From an uncultured Propionibacteriaceae bacterium (GTDB lineage: Bacteria; Actinomycetota; Actinomycetes; Propionibacteriales; Propionibacteriaceae), in assembly GCA_936941515.1 (NCBI GenBank), contig CAKZJI010000118.1, positions 1 to 6,083 of the forward strand: 6,083 nt of DNA, in the 5' to 3' direction. The position numbers were made by a program, and so were the translations under genes. How positions within the stretch are numbered: the stretch's first letter is position 1; each line of letters starts with the position of its first letter. The notes beneath the pieces are model-generated. The model did not search any database and was not told the DNA's origin. It saw only the letters and a list, made by a program, of their open reading frames with translations. This document shows positions 3,845 to 6,083 of the stretch, one piece after another.

Positions 3845-6031
3845 GTGACCGTGGCCACGAAGGCGGCTCCCCGGGGGGCCGCCACGATCTCGTTGAACCT
3901 GACCGGCATGACCTGCGCATCCTGCGCGAACCGGATCCAGAAGAAGCTGAACAAGGTCGAGGGCGTTCAGGCCACCGTCAACTATGCGACGGAGCGCGCC
4001 ACCATCCAGGCGCCAAAGGAAACCACGGTGGAGCAGCTCATCCAAGTGGTGGAGGCCGCAGGGTATGGCGCCCGGCCCACCTCGGTGGAGCCCCCGGAGG
4101 AACGTGCCGATGTCCTGCTGCCTCGCGTGCAGCTGGCCTTCGCCCTGGCGCTGCCCGTGATCACCGTCTCCATGGTCCCAGCCTGGCAGGTTCCCGGATG
4201 GCAGTGGCTCGCCTGGCTGTTGACCAGCATCGTCGTGTTCTGGTGTGGGCGGAGCTTCCACAAGGCCGCCCTCGCGAACCTGAAGCACGGGGCGACGACC
4301 ATGGACACCCTGGTGAGCCTGGGCACTGTGGTGGCGTGGACATGGTCGGGGATTGCCATGGTCTTCGGCCACGCAGGCGAGATCGGCATGACCCACGAGT
4401 TCACGCTCACCCTCGGGCGCAGCGACGCGATGGGCAACGTCTACTTCGAGGCCGCGGCGGGGATCGTCGCCTTCCTGCTGCTGGGGCGCTGGATCGAGGC
4501 CCGCTCCAAACGCCAGGCAGGCTCCGCCGTGCGGGCGCTGCTGGAGGTGGGGGCCAAGGAGGCGGTCGTCCTGCGGGACGGTCAGGAGGTCTCCATCCCT
4601 GCGGGAGAGCTCGCGCTGGGGGACCTGTTCGTCGTGCGCCCCGGTCAGAAGGTCGCAGCCGACGGGGTGGTGGTCGAGGGCGTCTCGGCCGTGGATGCGG
4701 CCATCATCACGGGGGAGTCGCTCCCAGTCGAGGTCCTGCCCGGGTCCCAGGTGGTCGGCGGGTCCGTCAACGCCACAGGCCGACTTGTTGTCAAGGCCAC
4801 CGCTGTGGGCTCCGCCACGCAGGTGGCGCAGATCGCGCGGCTCGTCGAGGAGGCGCAGACCGGCAAAGCCAAGGCGCAGCGCCTGGCCGACCGGATCACC
4901 GAGTTTTTCGTCCCGGGAGTCCTGCTGATCTCCATGCTGACGTTCTCAGTCCAGCTGCTCGCCGGTGCCGGGTTCACCTATGCCCTGACTGCGGCCATCG
5001 CCGTGCTGATCATCGCCTGCCCCTGCGCGCTCGGCCTGGCCACTCCGTCGGCACTTCTGGTGGGGACGGGCCGTGGTGCCGAGCTGGGCGTCATCATTCG
5101 TGGGGCCCAGGCGCTGGAGCGGGCCCGGGACATCGAGACCGTGGTCCTGGACAAGACCGGGACCCTGACCACCGGCCAGATGACGGTGCTGGCCGCCGAC
5201 CCCGCCGACGGTGTGGAGCGGGCGGAGCTGCTGGCTGTCGCCGCCGCGATCGAGGCGGGGTCGGAGCATCCCATCGCACGGGCCATCGTCGCCGAGGCGG
5301 GGCAGGTGCCTGCCGCGGAGGGCTTCGAGGCGCTCCCGGGGCGGGGAATCCGCGCACGTCTGGGTGATGCCGAGGTCGCTGTGGGGTCCCGGCGGCTGCT
5401 GGCGGAGCTGGGGCTGGAGGCCCCGGGGGAGCCCAGCTCCCTCGGCAGCGAGGTCTTTGTGGTGCGTGACGGACGTGTCCTGGGGAGAGTCCTGGTGGGG
5501 GACCAGCTGAAGCCCGACGCAGCTGAGGCCATCTCGGAACTGAAGCGGCTTGGGCTGCGGCCCGTGCTGCTCACCGGTGACTCCAGGGCGGTCGCCGAGA
5601 CGGTGGCCGCCGCCGTCGGCATCGACCAGATCCACGCCGAGGTGCTGCCGCAGGGCAAGGCGGCGGTCATCTCAGAGCTGCAGGCTGACGGGAGACGGGT
5701 CGCCATGGTGGGCGACGGGGTGAACGACGCCGCCGCACTGGCCACCTCAGACCTTGGGGTTGCCATGGGGGCTGGAACAGATGCGGCCATTGCCGCCAGC
5801 GACCTCACCTTGATGCGGGACGACCTGATGAGCGTCGTGGATGCCGTCCGGCTCTCTCGGGCCACGGAGCGCACCATCCGGGGCAACCTGCTGTGGGCTT
5901 TCGCCTACAACGTGGCGGCGATCCCCGTCGCGGCACTCGGCTGGCTTACCCCGATGATCGCGGGCGCCGCGATGGCGTGCTCCAGCGTCTTCGTGGTCCT
6001 CAACTCCCTGAGGCTGCGCCGGTTCCGATAA
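3845..6031 (+). CDS. copA: Cu(I)-exporting P1B-type ATPase CopA
   Basis: The 728-residue product is a complete P1B-1 ATPase that exports Cu(I) across the cytoplasmic membrane at the cost of ATP. It has one N-terminal HMA domain (GMTCASC at 21-27; C24 and C27) and paired helices from about 93-174. An actuator domain follows with TGES at 289-292. The membrane metal site is CPC at 392-394, with Y688/N689 in the 'YN' helix and M710/S713/S714 in the 'MxxSS' helix, the signature of Cu(I) specificity. The phosphorylation motif DKTGT has D436, the nucleotide domain has SEHP at 473-476 (H475), then TGDS at 577-580 and the hinge MVGDGVNDA at 621-629. No key residue is missing. The GTG at 3845 is chosen for its ribosome binding site. 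CopZ, directly upstream, is its likely copper donor. Confidence 0.97.
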   Translation: MTVATKAAPRGAATISLNLTGMTCASCANRIQKKLNKVEGVQATVNYATERATIQAPKETTVEQLIQVVEAAGYGARPTSVEPPEERADVLLPRVQLAFALALPVITVSMVPAWQVPGWQWLAWLLTSIVVFWCGRSFHKAALANLKHGATTMDTLVSLGTVVAWTWSGIAMVFGHAGEIGMTHEFTLTLGRSDAMGNVYFEAAAGIVAFLLLGRWIEARSKRQAGSAVRALLEVGAKEAVVLRDGQEVSIPAGELALGDLFVVRPGQKVAADGVVVEGVSAVDAAIITGESLPVEVLPGSQVVGGSVNATGRLVVKATAVGSATQVAQIARLVEEAQTGKAKAQRLADRITEFFVPGVLLISMLTFSVQLLAGAGFTYALTAAIAVLIIACPCALGLATPSALLVGTGRGAELGVIIRGAQALERARDIETVVLDKTGTLTTGQMTVLAADPADGVERAELLAVAAAIEAGSEHPIARAIVAEAGQVPAAEGFEALPGRGIRARLGDAEVAVGSRRLLAELGLEAPGEPSSLGSEVFVVRDGRVLGRVLVGDQLKPDAAEAISELKRLGLRPVLLTGDSRAVAETVAAAVGIDQIHAEVLPQGKAAVISELQADGRRVAMVGDGVNDAAALATSDLGVAMGAGTDAAIAASDLTLMRDDLMSVVDAVRLSRATERTIRGNLLWAFAYNVAAIPVAALGWLTPMIAGAAMACSSVFVVLNSLRLRRFR

Positions 6032-6083
6032 CCATGTTGCACGGGTTGGGGCCGAGGATTGTCGTTTCCGGAGGTGACCAATT
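6032..6083 (+). other. Region after copA leading to a probable next gene
   Basis: The last 52 bases contain no terminator-like hairpin. GGAGGTGA at 6070-6077 is an almost complete match to the 16S rRNA anti-Shine-Dalgarno sequence. No start codon follows before the edge, so a plus-strand gene probably begins within a few bases beyond 6083 and may be co-transcribed with copA. Confidence 0.5.

Noticed and set aside
4198..5367. 389-codon plus-strand open frame inside copA
   Set aside because: It is a second frame of copA with an Arg/Gly/Pro-rich product and no recognisable domain.
4978..5886. 302-codon minus-strand open frame
   Set aside because: It is antisense to copA, with a low-complexity Ser/Ala/Pro/Arg product typical of shadow frames in GC-rich DNA.
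1..6083. tRNA, rRNA, CRISPR array, insertion sequence or riboswitch
   Set aside because: I saw no cloverleaf, spaced repeat series, transposase or terminal repeats, or recognisable aptamer on either strand.

Overview
The window comes from a high-GC Gram-positive bacterium of the Actinomycetota. Evidence for this is the GC-rich third codon positions in dnaB, csoR, copZ and copA, the use of GTG starts, and an actinobacterial-type CsoR and DnaB. The order or genus cannot be fixed from the sequence; a propionibacterial relative is only a guess.

Left part (1-1491): a minus-strand gene starts at 1196 and runs off the left edge without a stop. It encodes at least 398 residues of a membrane protein built from two copies of a module: two membrane helices followed by a PH-like soluble domain. 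Its central part is clearly more AT-rich than the rest of the window. A gene-free gap of about 295 bp separates it from dnaB.

Middle (1492-3200): a complete minus-strand dnaB (replicative helicase) is followed by a 344-bp divergent intergenic region. This region is unusually structured. It holds two inverted repeats near dnaB, one good isolated DnaA box, an AT-rich island with a helically phased direct repeat, a head-to-tail row of three DnaA-box-like sites spaced exactly 10 bp apart, and a copper-repressor operator overlapping the csoR promoter. Neither dnaA nor dnaN is in view. The site could be a replication origin element, a DnaA-titrating site, or a DnaA-controlled dnaB promoter.

Right part (3201-6083): a plus-strand copper-homeostasis cassette, csoR-copZ-copA. 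CsoR should repress the cassette through the site at 3175-3189 and let go when it binds Cu(I). CopZ carries Cu(I) in the cytosol, and CopA pumps it out across the membrane using ATP. A near-perfect Shine-Dalgarno sequence in the last 14 bases suggests that another co-directional gene begins just beyond the right edge.
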